64,000 nucleotides of DNA, taken from the NCBI GenBank assembly GCA_025699005.1, contig JAILWI010000001.1, positions 62,001 through 126,000 on the forward strand, written 5' to 3'. Under the pieces are notes generated by a model that was not told the origin of the DNA, made no database searches, and worked only from the letters and a program-made list of their open reading frames with translations. This document shows, one piece after another, positions 41,466 to 49,651 of this stretch (its first letter is position 1; every line of letters starts with the position of its first letter). Origin of the DNA: Chloroflexota bacterium (GTDB lineage Bacteria; Chloroflexota; Limnocylindria; QHBO01). Both the position numbers and the translations under genes were made by a program.

Positions 41466-43693
41466 CAGCGCACCACCGTCGCGAGCACCAGGAGCACGAG
41501 CACGAGGCCGGCGGCGATGCCGAGGCCGTAGTTCTCGACCCGGCCGGTCTGGACCTTCCGCAGGCCCGCGCCGACGGTCGACGCCAGCCAGCCGGCGCCG
41601 TTCACCGTGCCATCGATGACCTTCGCGTCGAACCACCACAGGGCGTTGCTGAGCAGCACGCCGCCACGAGCCCAGACGAGCTGGTAGATGTCGTCGACGT
41701 AGTACTTGTTCACGCTGGCCTCGTACATCCCCGGGCCGAAGCCGAGCGGGATGCGATCGACGAAGCGCTCCGCCGATCCCGGCCGCTGGACGTACCAGCG
41801 GTAGGCGAGGAGGACGCCGGCCGTCGCGACCGCCGCACCGACCAGGAGGAGCAGGCCACCCAGGCCGAAGATCTCGAAGTGGTGCGCCTCGCCCTTCTGG
41901 ATGTAGCCGTCCAGGTATGACCCCGGCAGGACCCCGGCGTGCGCCTCCTCGGCTTCATGGAAGACGTCCTCGAGCCACGTGTGGATCACGCCCTCCTCCG
42001 GCGGGATGCCGAGCACGAGTCCGGCAAGGACCGTCGGGACGGCCAGGATGGCGAGCGGCGCGACCATCGTCGGCGCGCTCTCGTGGATGTGATCCCACAC
42101 CGCCTTCGGCCCGCGCCACTCACCCCAGAAGGTCATGAAGATCATCCGGAACGTGTAGAACGCCGTCATGAAGGCGACGACCGTGCCGACCGCGTAGAAG
42201 AGCAGGTAGCCGCGGTTGAAGGCCTCGGCCAGGATCTCGTCCTTGCTGAAGAAGCCGGAGAAGATCGGGATGCCGGCGAGGGCCAGCGAGCCGATGACCA
42301 TCGTCACGTAGGTCCACCGCATCTTCGCGCGCAGGTTGCCCATGTAGCGCATGTCCTGCTCGCCGCCCGCCCCGTGGATCACCGAGCCCGAGCCCATGAA
42401 CAGCAGGCCCTTGAAGAACCCGTGGCTCACAAGGTGGAAGATGGCGGCCACCCAGGCGCCGATCCCGAGCGCGAAGAACATGTAGGCGAGCTGGCTCACC
42501 GTGGAGTACGCCAGCACCTTCTTGATGTCGTTCTGGGTCAGCGCGATGGCCGCGGCGAAGATGGCGGTGAAGACGCCGATGATGGCCACCGTCCACATCG
42601 CGGCCGGGGACTCGATGAAGATCGGGTTGGCCCGCGCCACCAGGTAGACCCCGGCGTTGACCATGGTTGCGGCGTGGATCAGCGCGCTGACCGGGGTGGG
42701 GCCCTCCATGGCGTCCGGCAGCCACACGTGGAGCGGGAACTGGGCGCTCTTGCCCACCGCGCCGGCGAAGAGGAGGAGGGCGATGATCGTGATCGTGCCC
42801 TCGTCGAGGGTCCCGATCCGCTCGAACACCTCGCCGAACTGGAGCGTGCCGAGGTTCACCCAGATCATCATGATCCCGAGGCCGAACCCGAGGTCGCCCA
42901 CGCGGTTGACGATGAACGCCTTCTTCGCCGCGCCGGCCGCCGACGGCTTCTTGTACCAGAAGCCGATGAGGGCGTAGCTGCAGAATCCGACTGCCTCCCA
43001 GCCGACGTACAGCATGAGGAAGTTGTCGCCCAGGATCAGCAGCAGCATGCTGAACATGAAGAGGTTCAGGTAGGCGAAGAAGCGCCAGAAGCCGCGGTCG
43101 CCGTCCATGTAGCCGATCGAGTAGATGTGGACGAGGAATCCGACGGTGCTCACGACCAGCAGGAGCATCGCGGTGAGGGCGTCCACGAGGAAGCTGATCT
43201 CGATGCGGAAGTCGCCCGAGGCGATCCACTCGTAGATCGTCACCTCGTACTCGTTGTGACCGAAGATGACGTTGGCGAAGACGACCATCGAGAAGGCCCA
43301 CATCAGGCCCACGAGCGCGGTCGGCACGATCCACGACCGGTAGCGCGGACGCTCGGCGCCCGGCGCGACGTGGCCCGCCTGTCCGAGGCCATCGCTCATG
43401 TCCGCCGGGATGACGCCGTCGGCACCCTCGGCATTGGCGAGGTCATCGGCGTGGCCGGCGTGCGGGCTCGTCGCCCGCTGCTCCTCCTCGCTCGGCACGG
43501 AGCGGAACGCGGAGTCGTCGACGTCGTGCGCATCGTGGCCGTCGCCGTGATCGGCATCGGCGTGGGGCTCATCGGCGTGGTGGTCGTCCCCGTGGCCGTG
43601 CAGGGGAACCCGGTCGAGGCGCGCGCCGACGAGCACGGCGAACAGGAAGCCCACGAGGGGCAGCGCGGGAATGAGGGCGATCAGCAGGTCCAT
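41465..43693 (-). CDS. nuoL: NADH-quinone oxidoreductase subunit L with His/Asp-rich insertion
   Basis: A 742-residue distal antiporter-like subunit. Standard blocks are present: GWEAVGFCSYALIGFWY, FPLHVWLPDAMEGPTPVSAL, MVNAGVYLVARANPIF, LAYSTVSQLAYMFFALG and FMGSGSVIHGAGGEQDMR, plus a long C-terminal section for the lateral helix. Unusual is an 80-residue hydrophilic stretch (about residues 31-110) after the first helix, rich in His, Asp and Ala (HGHGDDHHADEPHADADHG), which standard NuoL lacks. It would lie in the loop after helix 1 and could bind metals or be a flexible spacer. Confidence 0.94.
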   Translation of the reverse strand: MDLLIALIPALPLVGFLFAVLVGARLDRVPLHGHGDDHHADEPHADADHGDGHDAHDVDDSAFRSVPSEEEQRATSPHAGHADDLANAEGADGVIPADMSDGLGQAGHVAPGAERPRYRSWIVPTALVGLMWAFSMVVFANVIFGHNEYEVTIYEWIASGDFRIEISFLVDALTAMLLLVVSTVGFLVHIYSIGYMDGDRGFWRFFAYLNLFMFSMLLLILGDNFLMLYVGWEAVGFCSYALIGFWYKKPSAAGAAKKAFIVNRVGDLGFGLGIMMIWVNLGTLQFGEVFERIGTLDEGTITIIALLLFAGAVGKSAQFPLHVWLPDAMEGPTPVSALIHAATMVNAGVYLVARANPIFIESPAAMWTVAIIGVFTAIFAAAIALTQNDIKKVLAYSTVSQLAYMFFALGIGAWVAAIFHLVSHGFFKGLLFMGSGSVIHGAGGEQDMRYMGNLRAKMRWTYVTMVIGSLALAGIPIFSGFFSKDEILAEAFNRGYLLFYAVGTVVAFMTAFYTFRMIFMTFWGEWRGPKAVWDHIHESAPTMVAPLAILAVPTVLAGLVLGIPPEEGVIHTWLEDVFHEAEEAHAGVLPGSYLDGYIQKGEAHHFEIFGLGGLLLLVGAAVATAGVLLAYRWYVQRPGSAERFVDRIPLGFGPGMYEASVNKYYVDDIYQLVWARGGVLLSNALWWFDAKVIDGTVNGAGWLASTVGAGLRKVQTGRVENYGLGIAAGLVLVLLVLATVVR

Positions 43694-43703
43694 GGGTCCG
43701 CGC

Positions 43704-44009
43704 CTATTCCTTGAGGTCTGAGTACTGGTCGACCTCGGCCGTCTGTCGCGTTCGGATGATCGCGATGACGAGCGCCAGGCCCACGGTGACCTCGGCCGCC
43801 GCCACGGCCATGATCATCAGCGCGAACACGGCACCGGCGTTCGAGTCGGGCGGCAGGAAGGCGTTGAAGGCGACGAGGCTCAGGTTCACGGCGTTGAACA
43901 TCAGCTCGATGGAGATGAGCATCAGGATCGCGTTGCGACGCGCCATGAACCCGAAGGTGCCGATGCCGAAGAGCGCGGCGGAGACGAGCAGATAGCCCTC
44001 GATGCCCAT
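43704..44009 (-). CDS. nuoK: NADH-quinone oxidoreductase subunit K
   Basis: A 101-residue, three-helix membrane subunit. LLVSAALFGIGTFGFMARRN is helix 1. ILMLISIELMFNAVNLSLVAF is represented by its conserved glutamate-containing core (ISIELMFNAVNLS), and helix 3 is ALMIMAVAAAEVTVGLALVI with the second functional glutamate. It forms part of the E-channel linking quinone reduction to pumping. Neighbours nuoJ and nuoL are in the canonical order. Confidence 0.96.
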   Translation of the reverse strand: MGIEGYLLVSAALFGIGTFGFMARRNAILMLISIELMFNAVNLSLVAFNAFLPPDSNAGAVFALMIMAVAAAEVTVGLALVIAIIRTRQTAEVDQYSDLKE

Positions 44010-44011
44010 CG

Positions 44012-44599
44012 TCAGTTCGCCCGCTCGTCTTCTTCGGGACGCCGGGCGAGGTAGATGGCGCCGATGATCGCGACGAGGATCAGCAGGCTGATGATCTCGA
44101 ACGGCAGGGCGAACGTCGTGAACACGGCATTCGCGATGTCCTCGACTCCCGCGCTGACCGCCTCCGGCAGCAGGCCCCAGTCGGTCTGGACGACGGCCCA
44201 GCCCACCAGGCCGATGATCGCGAGCGCGACCACGACGGCGATCGGGCCCTGGCGGTGGAACGGCGCCGGCAGGTTCGCGTCGCCGGCCTGGGTGAGCATG
44301 ATGGCGAACAGGATGAGCACGCTGATGGCGCCCAGGTAGATGAGGACCTGGGCCGCCGCCACGATCGGGGCGCCGAGCAGCGCATACATCCCGGCCAGTG
44401 AGCCGAAGCAGATCATCATCGCGACGGCCGAATGGATGATGTTGCGCAGCGTCACCACGGCGATTCCCGCCCCCACCACGCCGATGGCGAGCAGGAAGAA
44501 GAGGACGCTGGAGATGTCCAGGGTCGAAAGCTCCGGTTGCGAGGGTTGAGCGCTCAAACGGTCCCGCTCGGGGACCGCGACCGATTCTAGCGCAGGCAT
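44012..44599 (-). CDS. nuoJ: NADH-quinone oxidoreductase subunit J
   Basis: Up to 195 residues with five membrane helices. DISSVLFFLLAIGVVGAGIA starts helix 1. HSAVAMMICFGSLAGMYALL and AAAQVLIYLGAISVLILFA contain the conserved helix 3 region, and the C-terminal helix is FEIISLLILVAIIGAIYLAR. The N-terminal 30 residues before helix 1 are not conserved, and a -10-like TAGAAT lies at 44584-44589 within them, so the real start may be a downstream TTG or CTG codon. First gene of the nuoJKLMN-otsA block. Confidence 0.93.
   Translation of the reverse strand: MPALESVAVPERDRLSAQPSQPELSTLDISSVLFFLLAIGVVGAGIAVVTLRNIIHSAVAMMICFGSLAGMYALLGAPIVAAAQVLIYLGAISVLILFAIMLTQAGDANLPAPFHRQGPIAVVVALAIIGLVGWAVVQTDWGLLPEAVSAGVEDIANAVFTTFALPFEIISLLILVAIIGAIYLARRPEEDERAN
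44584..44589 (-). promoter_or_regulatory. -10 element for the nuoJKLMN block
   Basis: Read leftward, TAGAAT (complement of 44584-44589). It would start a transcript near 44577, separating nuoJ-N from the upstream nuoA-flavoprotein block. The -35 region is poor. Confidence 0.4.
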
Positions 44600-44686
44600 T
44601 GCGTGGTCGCGCGCTCAGCCCGTACCCTGCGCTGAGCCGTCGGCCCCCCTGACGGAGGAGAGGATGGATTGGAGGACGAGGTCACG

Positions 44687-45052
44687 ATGACGAGACGGAC
44701 CGCCCTGGTGCTCGCGACCCTCGCGCTCGCCCTGGCTGCCTGTGGTGGCGGTGGAGGCGGAGGCGGAAACGCTGGACAGGACAACCCGACCGAGGCGACG
44801 GTGGAGGCCGGAGCCGAGCGCGTCGCGTATCCACTCGCACCGGGCCGATACCGGCTCACGATCACCGAGGACTGCGACGACTACACGATCGCCATCACCC
44901 AGGACGGCGGCGACTTCGTCTACAACCTCAGCAATTCGCCGATCCGGTTCGTGTTCGTGAACGACGTACCGGGCGGAAGCTTCTTCATCGAGCAGACCGA
45001 CGAGTCGTGCACCGACTGGAGCCTCGAGCTCGTCCGTGTGAGCGGCGGCTGA
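44687..45052 (+). CDS. small exported lipoprotein, unknown function
   Basis: A 121-residue protein starting at ATG 44687, with GGAGG at 44671-44675. The signal peptide TRRTALVLATLALALAACGG ends in a lipobox (LAAC), so cysteine about 21 would be lipidated. A run of glycines follows. The mature part is a small beta-rich domain with PLAPGRYRLTITEDCDDYTI and two further cysteines, CDD and ESCTDW, that could form a disulfide. No family is recognised. It lies opposite to and inside the complex I gene set, separating the two nuo blocks. Confidence 0.8.
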   Translation: MTRRTALVLATLALALAACGGGGGGGGNAGQDNPTEATVEAGAERVAYPLAPGRYRLTITEDCDDYTIAITQDGGDFVYNLSNSPIRFVFVNDVPGGSFFIEQTDESCTDWSLELVRVSGG

Positions 45053-45055
45053 CGT

Positions 45056-47437
45056 CTAGCGGGTGGGGCGTTCCCGGTCGGACATCTCGAGGATGTCGAG
45101 CATCGGCAGGTCGCGCTGGTACTCGCTGAACTCGAACTCGGGTCCGCAGCGCAGCGCGTCGTACGGGCAGGCATCGGCGCAGATGCCGCAGAAGATGCAG
45201 CGGCTCACGTCGAGCTGGTACGTCTCGAGAATGCGCGGTCGCGGCATGAGGGCGCCGACCGGGCACGTCTCCGCGCATCGGCCACAGGAGACGCACGGCG
45301 TCTCGTTGAGTGACACGAAGTCGGCGGTGGTGACGAGCGAGTCGAAGCCCTTGCCGATGAAGTCGTAGCACCCGGCGCCGACGATCTCCTTGCAGACCTG
45401 GGCGCAGCGCCCGCAGTCGATGCAGCGGGAGTAGTCGCGCAGGATGAAGGAGTGCGTCTCGTCGCGGCCGTAGCCGTGGTTGACGCCGACGTACGGGTTG
45501 TCCTGGATCGAGCGCTCGTCGATCGCCATGTTCAGCGTCGTCTCGTACTCGATGGCTGCCTCGCGCAGGTCGCAGTGGCCGATCGCCTCGCAGGTGCACT
45601 GGAGGCAGCGGCCGGCCTCGGCCATCGCCTGGTCGCCGGTGTAGCCGAACTCGTACTCGTTGAAGTTTCCGCGACGCTCGTCCGCCTCCTGCTTGCCCAT
45701 GATCGCGCGAGGCTCCTTCACGTCGTCGGTGAAGGGCACGATCGTCAGGAAGTTCGGCTGCGGCTCGGTGACGATCCGGCGGACCTGCGGGTCGTCGAGG
45801 TCGTGGCCGCGCAGCCAGTAGTCCATGGCGTAGCTGGCGCGGCGGCCCTCCCCGATGGCCTCGACCACGGTCGCAGCACCGGTCCTCACGTCGCCCGAGG
45901 CGAAGATCTTCGGGACGTTGGTGCGGAAGATGTGCTCCTCCGCGACCAGCGTGCCGCGACGGCTGACCTCGAGCCCGTTCCGGATCTCCTCCGGCTCGGA
46001 CTCGATCCACGAGAGCTCCGGGCCCTGGCCGATGGCGCCGAGGACCGTGTCGCATTCGACGATGAATTCGGTGCCGGGCATCGGCTCCGGGCGGCGCCGG
46101 CCCTGGGCATCGGGCTCGCCGAGCTTCATGCGCTGGAACTCGACGCCGGTGACCTTGTCGTTCGCGTCGGTCACGATCCGCGTGGGCGAGGCCTGGAAGA
46201 TGACGCGCGCGCCCTCCTCGATCGCCTCGTGGACCTCGTCCGCCGCCGGCATGTCCTTGAGGTCGCGGCGGTAGACCAGGGTCACCTCGGCGGAGCCCTG
46301 GCGGACGCTGGTCCGGGTGCAGTCGATGGCGGTGAAGCCACCGCCGATCACGACGACGCGTGCGCCCTTCAGGCGCGGCACCGGGACGCCGCGCGTCGAG
46401 TTGTAGAGGTTCTCGAGCGCGTTTACGGTTCCGTCGGCGTGCTCGCCGGGGATCCCCAGCTCGTTCGGCTTGTAGCAGCCGATGCCCACGTAGATCGCGT
46501 CGTAGTCGTCGATGATGTCGCCGAGGTGGAAGTCGCGGCCGAGCCGCATGTTCGGCTTGAACGTCGCGCCGAGCTCCCAGACGTGGTTGAGCTCGCGGTC
46601 CATCCAGCCCTTCGGCAGGCGGTACTGCGGGATGCCGTAGCGGAGCATCCCGCCCTGCTCGGGATCGGCCTCGTAGACGTCGCACTGGTGGCCGCGCAGC
46701 TGGAGGTAGTACGCGACGCTCATGCCGGCCGGGCCGGCGCCGATGATCGCCACGCGGCGCCCGGTCGGGGGCTCCTTCGGCCACGGGATCGGCGCGGGCG
46801 CATCCACCTCGAGCACGCGGTCGGCGCAGTAGCGGTGCGAGTCGCGGATGGCGATCGCGGTGTCGACCTCCTCGCGGCGGCAGTGGGTCTCGCACGGGGC
46901 GGGGCAGACGCGGCCGAGGATGGCCGGGAACGGGAGCGAGCGCTTGAGGATGCGCGTCGCCTCCTCCCAGTTGCCGAGCGTGTTCTGCTTCAGGTAGCCC
47001 GGGATGTCGACGCGGGTCGGGCACTTGAACTGGCACGGCGGCAGGCAGTACGCGTCGTGGTCGCTGAAGATGAGCTCGAGGACCATGCGGCGGTTCTCGA
47101 TGACGCGCTCGGAGTGGGTGGTGATGACCATCCCCTCCTCGATGGCCGTTCCGCAGCTGATCGGCGTGTCGTCACGTCCCTCGACCTCGACCGCGCAGAT
47201 GCGGCAGGCGCCGTACGGCGCGAGCTTCGGCTCGTAGCAGAGGGTCGGCACGTCGATGCCGAGCACGCGGCAGGCCTGGAGGATCGTCTGGCCCTCCTCG
47301 GCCTCGACCTGCGTCCCGTTGATCGTGACGCTGATCTTGCGGGTGCCGGGCACCATCGGCCAGATCGGGGTGTAGTCGGCTGCCTTGCCGTCACCCGAGC
47401 TGCCGTTCGTGTGGCCGTTCGTCGTTCCGAAGCCCAT
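45056..47437 (-). CDS. multidomain Fe-S flavoprotein (NuoG-like 2Fe-2S + GltD-like NAD(P)H/FAD + 4Fe-4S domains) in the nuo operon
   Basis: A 793-residue protein starting at ATG 47437 (MGFGTTNGHTNG). Residues about 25-110 are a NuoG/ferredoxin-type 2Fe-2S domain (VPTLCYEPKLAPYGACRICA). About 125-230 is the Cys-rich N-terminal domain of glutamate synthase small subunits (CLPPCQFKCPTRVDIPGYLK, VCPAPCETHCRRE). About 240-610 carries FAD- and NAD(P)H-binding folds (RRVAIIGAGPAGMSVAYYLQ, GARVVVIGGGFTAIDC, IFASGDVRTGAATVVEAIGE). The C-terminus has three cysteine-rich motifs, CIDCGRCAQVCK, CVSCGRCAETCPVGAL and CIFCGICADACPYDAL. The last is followed by GPEFEFSEYQRDL, like the second cluster region of NuoI. 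It occupies the nuoG position and probably feeds electrons to complex I from NAD(P)H. Confidence 0.88.
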   Translation of the reverse strand: MGFGTTNGHTNGSSGDGKAADYTPIWPMVPGTRKISVTINGTQVEAEEGQTILQACRVLGIDVPTLCYEPKLAPYGACRICAVEVEGRDDTPISCGTAIEEGMVITTHSERVIENRRMVLELIFSDHDAYCLPPCQFKCPTRVDIPGYLKQNTLGNWEEATRILKRSLPFPAILGRVCPAPCETHCRREEVDTAIAIRDSHRYCADRVLEVDAPAPIPWPKEPPTGRRVAIIGAGPAGMSVAYYLQLRGHQCDVYEADPEQGGMLRYGIPQYRLPKGWMDRELNHVWELGATFKPNMRLGRDFHLGDIIDDYDAIYVGIGCYKPNELGIPGEHADGTVNALENLYNSTRGVPVPRLKGARVVVIGGGFTAIDCTRTSVRQGSAEVTLVYRRDLKDMPAADEVHEAIEEGARVIFQASPTRIVTDANDKVTGVEFQRMKLGEPDAQGRRRPEPMPGTEFIVECDTVLGAIGQGPELSWIESEPEEIRNGLEVSRRGTLVAEEHIFRTNVPKIFASGDVRTGAATVVEAIGEGRRASYAMDYWLRGHDLDDPQVRRIVTEPQPNFLTIVPFTDDVKEPRAIMGKQEADERRGNFNEYEFGYTGDQAMAEAGRCLQCTCEAIGHCDLREAAIEYETTLNMAIDERSIQDNPYVGVNHGYGRDETHSFILRDYSRCIDCGRCAQVCKEIVGAGCYDFIGKGFDSLVTTADFVSLNETPCVSCGRCAETCPVGALMPRPRILETYQLDVSRCIFCGICADACPYDALRCGPEFEFSEYQRDLPMLDILEMSDRERPTR

Positions 47438-47456
47438 CGTTCCTATCGTAGCGAGG

Positions 47457-48821
47457 CTAAGCGCCGGTCGCCGGATCGGCTCCGGCCAGCGGCTGAAGGA
47501 GGGGTGGCACGCCATCGGTGCGGCAGGCGCCGGAGAGGCACTCGCCACGCTCCGCGTGGGCGCGGTACTCGTCGCCGAAGCGATCGAGTGTCGTCAGGAT
47601 CGGCCCGGACGCCAGGCGTTCGAGCTTGCACAGCGCGGTGTCGCTGACCTTTCGAGACAGGTCGCGCAGCAGGGTGAAGTCGTTGGGTCGCGGGGTGGCG
47701 GCCAGGATGCGGTCCATGGTCTCGACGAGGCGCTTCGTGCCGATGCGGCACGGGACCGCCTTGCCGCAGGCTTCCCGCGCGTTGAAGTCGATGAAGAACC
47801 GCGCCGTGTCGACCATGCAGGTCGCGCTGTCGGTGACGAGCACCGATCCGGACCCGATGATCGCCCCCGCGCCGGCGAGGTCGTCGTAGTCGTAAGCCAG
47901 GTTCAGCGAGCCGGCGTCGATGGCACCTCCGCCCGGCCCCCCGACGAAGAGCGCCTTCGTCGTTCCCGTGCCTCCGCCCGCCATGCCGAGCAGATCGATG
48001 AGCGGCGTGCCCAGCGGGACCTCGATGAGTCCCGGTGTCCCGACGCGGCCCATCAACGTGACGAGCTTCGTTCCGCGGCTCTCGTCTGACCCGACCGATG
48101 CGAAGGCCTCGGGCGAGTGAGCCATGATCCACGCCACGTGCGCCAGCGTCTCGCCGTTCTGGACGACCGTCGGCGCGTCGTCGAGCCCGCGCTCGGCCGG
48201 ATACGGCGGCCGGATCAGCGGCATGCCTCGGTCGCCGGCGAGCGCGTTGATCAGCGCCGTCTCTTCGCCGGCCACGTAGGCGCCCGAACCCTCCCAGACG
48301 CTGAGCTGGACGCTCGTGTCGGTGCCGAGGACGAGGTAGCCACCGAGGTGCGCGTCGGTCGCCTCGCGGACGGCGGTCCGCAGCCGCTCGATGGCGACCG
48401 TCCAGTCGCGCCGCACGGCGATGACGGCCTCGCTGGCGCCGACGGCATAGGCCGCGATGACGAGGCCCTCGACGATGAGGTGCGGATTGCCCTCGGCCAG
48501 CGCCCGGTCCCCGAGCGCGCTCGGGTCGGCGGCCATGAGGTTGGCGACGACGATCTTCCGCTCGCCCGCCGCGTCGCGGGCCACGCGCCACTTCGCCGCG
48601 GTGGGGAAGCCGGAGCCGCCCCGCCCCCGCAGGCCGGCGGCCTCGATGTCGCGGATGACCTCCTCGGGCGCGAGCCGGGTGAGGGCGCGTTCCAGGCCCG
48701 CGTACCCCCCGTGCTCGCGGTAGCTGGCGAGGCTCTCCGGGTCGACGCGGCCGATGTCGGTGAGCAGCCGCGGCTCCCCGCCGTCGAGGATCCGGATCTG
48801 CGGTGACAGCGCGCTCGCCAT
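47457..48821 (-). CDS. nuoF: NuoF-like subunit with altered cofactor motifs
   Basis: A 454-residue homologue of the 51-kDa FMN/NADH subunit. Retained: GLRGRGGSGFPTAAKW, GEETALINALAGDRGMP, and the soluble ligand-binding block NGETLAHVAWIM. Altered: the usual NADEGDPGAFMDR acid motif reads NLMAADPSALGDR, and the N3 iron-sulfur ligand motif CGKCxPC reads CGKAVPC (Ala codon at 47757-47759, about residue 355), with the distal cysteine kept in ALCKLERL. NADH oxidation and a normal N3 cluster are therefore in doubt. Its stop is 20 bases from the flavoprotein start and its ATG overlaps the upstream stop (TGATG). Confidence 0.9.
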   Translation of the reverse strand: MASALSPQIRILDGGEPRLLTDIGRVDPESLASYREHGGYAGLERALTRLAPEEVIRDIEAAGLRGRGGSGFPTAAKWRVARDAAGERKIVVANLMAADPSALGDRALAEGNPHLIVEGLVIAAYAVGASEAVIAVRRDWTVAIERLRTAVREATDAHLGGYLVLGTDTSVQLSVWEGSGAYVAGEETALINALAGDRGMPLIRPPYPAERGLDDAPTVVQNGETLAHVAWIMAHSPEAFASVGSDESRGTKLVTLMGRVGTPGLIEVPLGTPLIDLLGMAGGGTGTTKALFVGGPGGGAIDAGSLNLAYDYDDLAGAGAIIGSGSVLVTDSATCMVDTARFFIDFNAREACGKAVPCRIGTKRLVETMDRILAATPRPNDFTLLRDLSRKVSDTALCKLERLASGPILTTLDRFGDEYRAHAERGECLSGACRTDGVPPLLQPLAGADPATGA

Positions 48822-49648
48822 CAGCGGCTCCCGGCCGTCGCGGCGCTGCGCCGCTCGCCGATGATGTGGAGCGCCTTCTCCTCGTCGAGCGGCCCGTACA
48901 CCAGCGTGTCGATGCGCATGGCCGGGCTGATCGCCCCGGCGCCGACGTCCGACCTCGTCTCGAGCGAGAAGCTGCCGTCGGGGGTGCTCTCACCGGCCCG
49001 GATGCCCAGCTCGGCCTCGATGGCGGCCAGCAGCCGATCGCCGCCGGCGAAGCGGCAGGCGGCGCAGTCGCACACGGTCACCACGTGGCCGGCGGCCGGA
49101 AGGAGCCGGAAGCCACCGAGCCCCGCCGCGCCGAAGACCTGCGCCCAGTGGATCGTCATCCGGTCGCTCACGCGGCGCAGTGCCCGCTCCGGCAGGTACC
49201 CGTAGCGCTCCTCGATGGCGCGGAAGATCGCGACCAGCGCCTCCGGGCGCGCGCCGAACCCGTCGATCACCTCGTCGACGAACGGCGTGTCGATCGCCTC
49301 GTCCCAGCGCGCGGCGTTGCGCATCGGCCGCGCGGCCAGCCCGGCGCGTCGGTAGGCGTTGGGGTCCTTGCGCTCATCGTAGATCTCGGGCATCCCGTAG
49401 CGAATCCGGTTGCCCTGGCTGTCGAAGCCGCTCATGTCGATCGCCTCGACCGGGCACACCTGCGCGCACTGGAAGCAGACCTCGCACTTGTGCTCGCCGA
49501 ACGGGTCGTAGATGAGGTCGAGCCGCCCGCGCCAGCGGTCGGGGATCTCGGGTCGCTGCTCCGGGTACTGGCGGGTCACCTTCGGGGCGAAGAAGTTGCG
49601 GAAGGTCGTGGCCATGCCCTTCGCGATGCCGATGCCGGGGAATCCCAT
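48821..49648 (-). CDS. NuoI-NuoE-like fusion with reduced Fe-S ligands
   Basis: A 275-residue protein. Residues 1-90 match NuoI (MATTFRNFFAPKVTRQYPEQ, RWRGRLDLIYDP) but hold only one 4Fe-4S motif, CEVCFQCAQVCPVEAIDM; the second NuoI motif is absent. Residues about 120-265 match the NuoE thioredoxin-like fold (EERYGYLPERALRRVSDRM, HWAQVFGAAG). The first cysteines are present in VVTVCDCAACRFAGG, while the usual CLGAC pair reads DVGAG, so the 2Fe-2S cluster is probably lost. It follows nuoH, the normal nuoI position, and fills the otherwise missing nuoE. Fusion of these two subunits is unusual. Confidence 0.85.
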   Translation of the reverse strand: MGFPGIGIAKGMATTFRNFFAPKVTRQYPEQRPEIPDRWRGRLDLIYDPFGEHKCEVCFQCAQVCPVEAIDMSGFDSQGNRIRYGMPEIYDERKDPNAYRRAGLAARPMRNAARWDEAIDTPFVDEVIDGFGARPEALVAIFRAIEERYGYLPERALRRVSDRMTIHWAQVFGAAGLGGFRLLPAAGHVVTVCDCAACRFAGGDRLLAAIEAELGIRAGESTPDGSFSLETRSDVGAGAISPAMRIDTLVYGPLDEEKALHIIGERRSAATAGSR

Positions 49649-49651
49649 GGG

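Noticed and set aside
41939-43714. 591-residue rightward frame over nuoL
   Set aside because: Shadow of nuoL; no recognisable domain.
44740-44770. Frameshift suspected at the poly-glycine run of the lipoprotein
   Set aside because: The frame stays open with sensible downstream sequence and stop; Gly-rich linkers after lipobox cysteines are common.
47401-47548. Longer N-terminus for the flavoprotein up to 47548
   Set aside because: The extension overlaps the 3' end of nuoF and lacks a ribosome site; ATG 47437 has AGGA closely upstream.
45452-47647. 731-residue rightward frame over the flavoprotein
   Set aside because: Shadow frame rich in Val/Ala/Asp/Arg without motifs; the leftward gene is certain.
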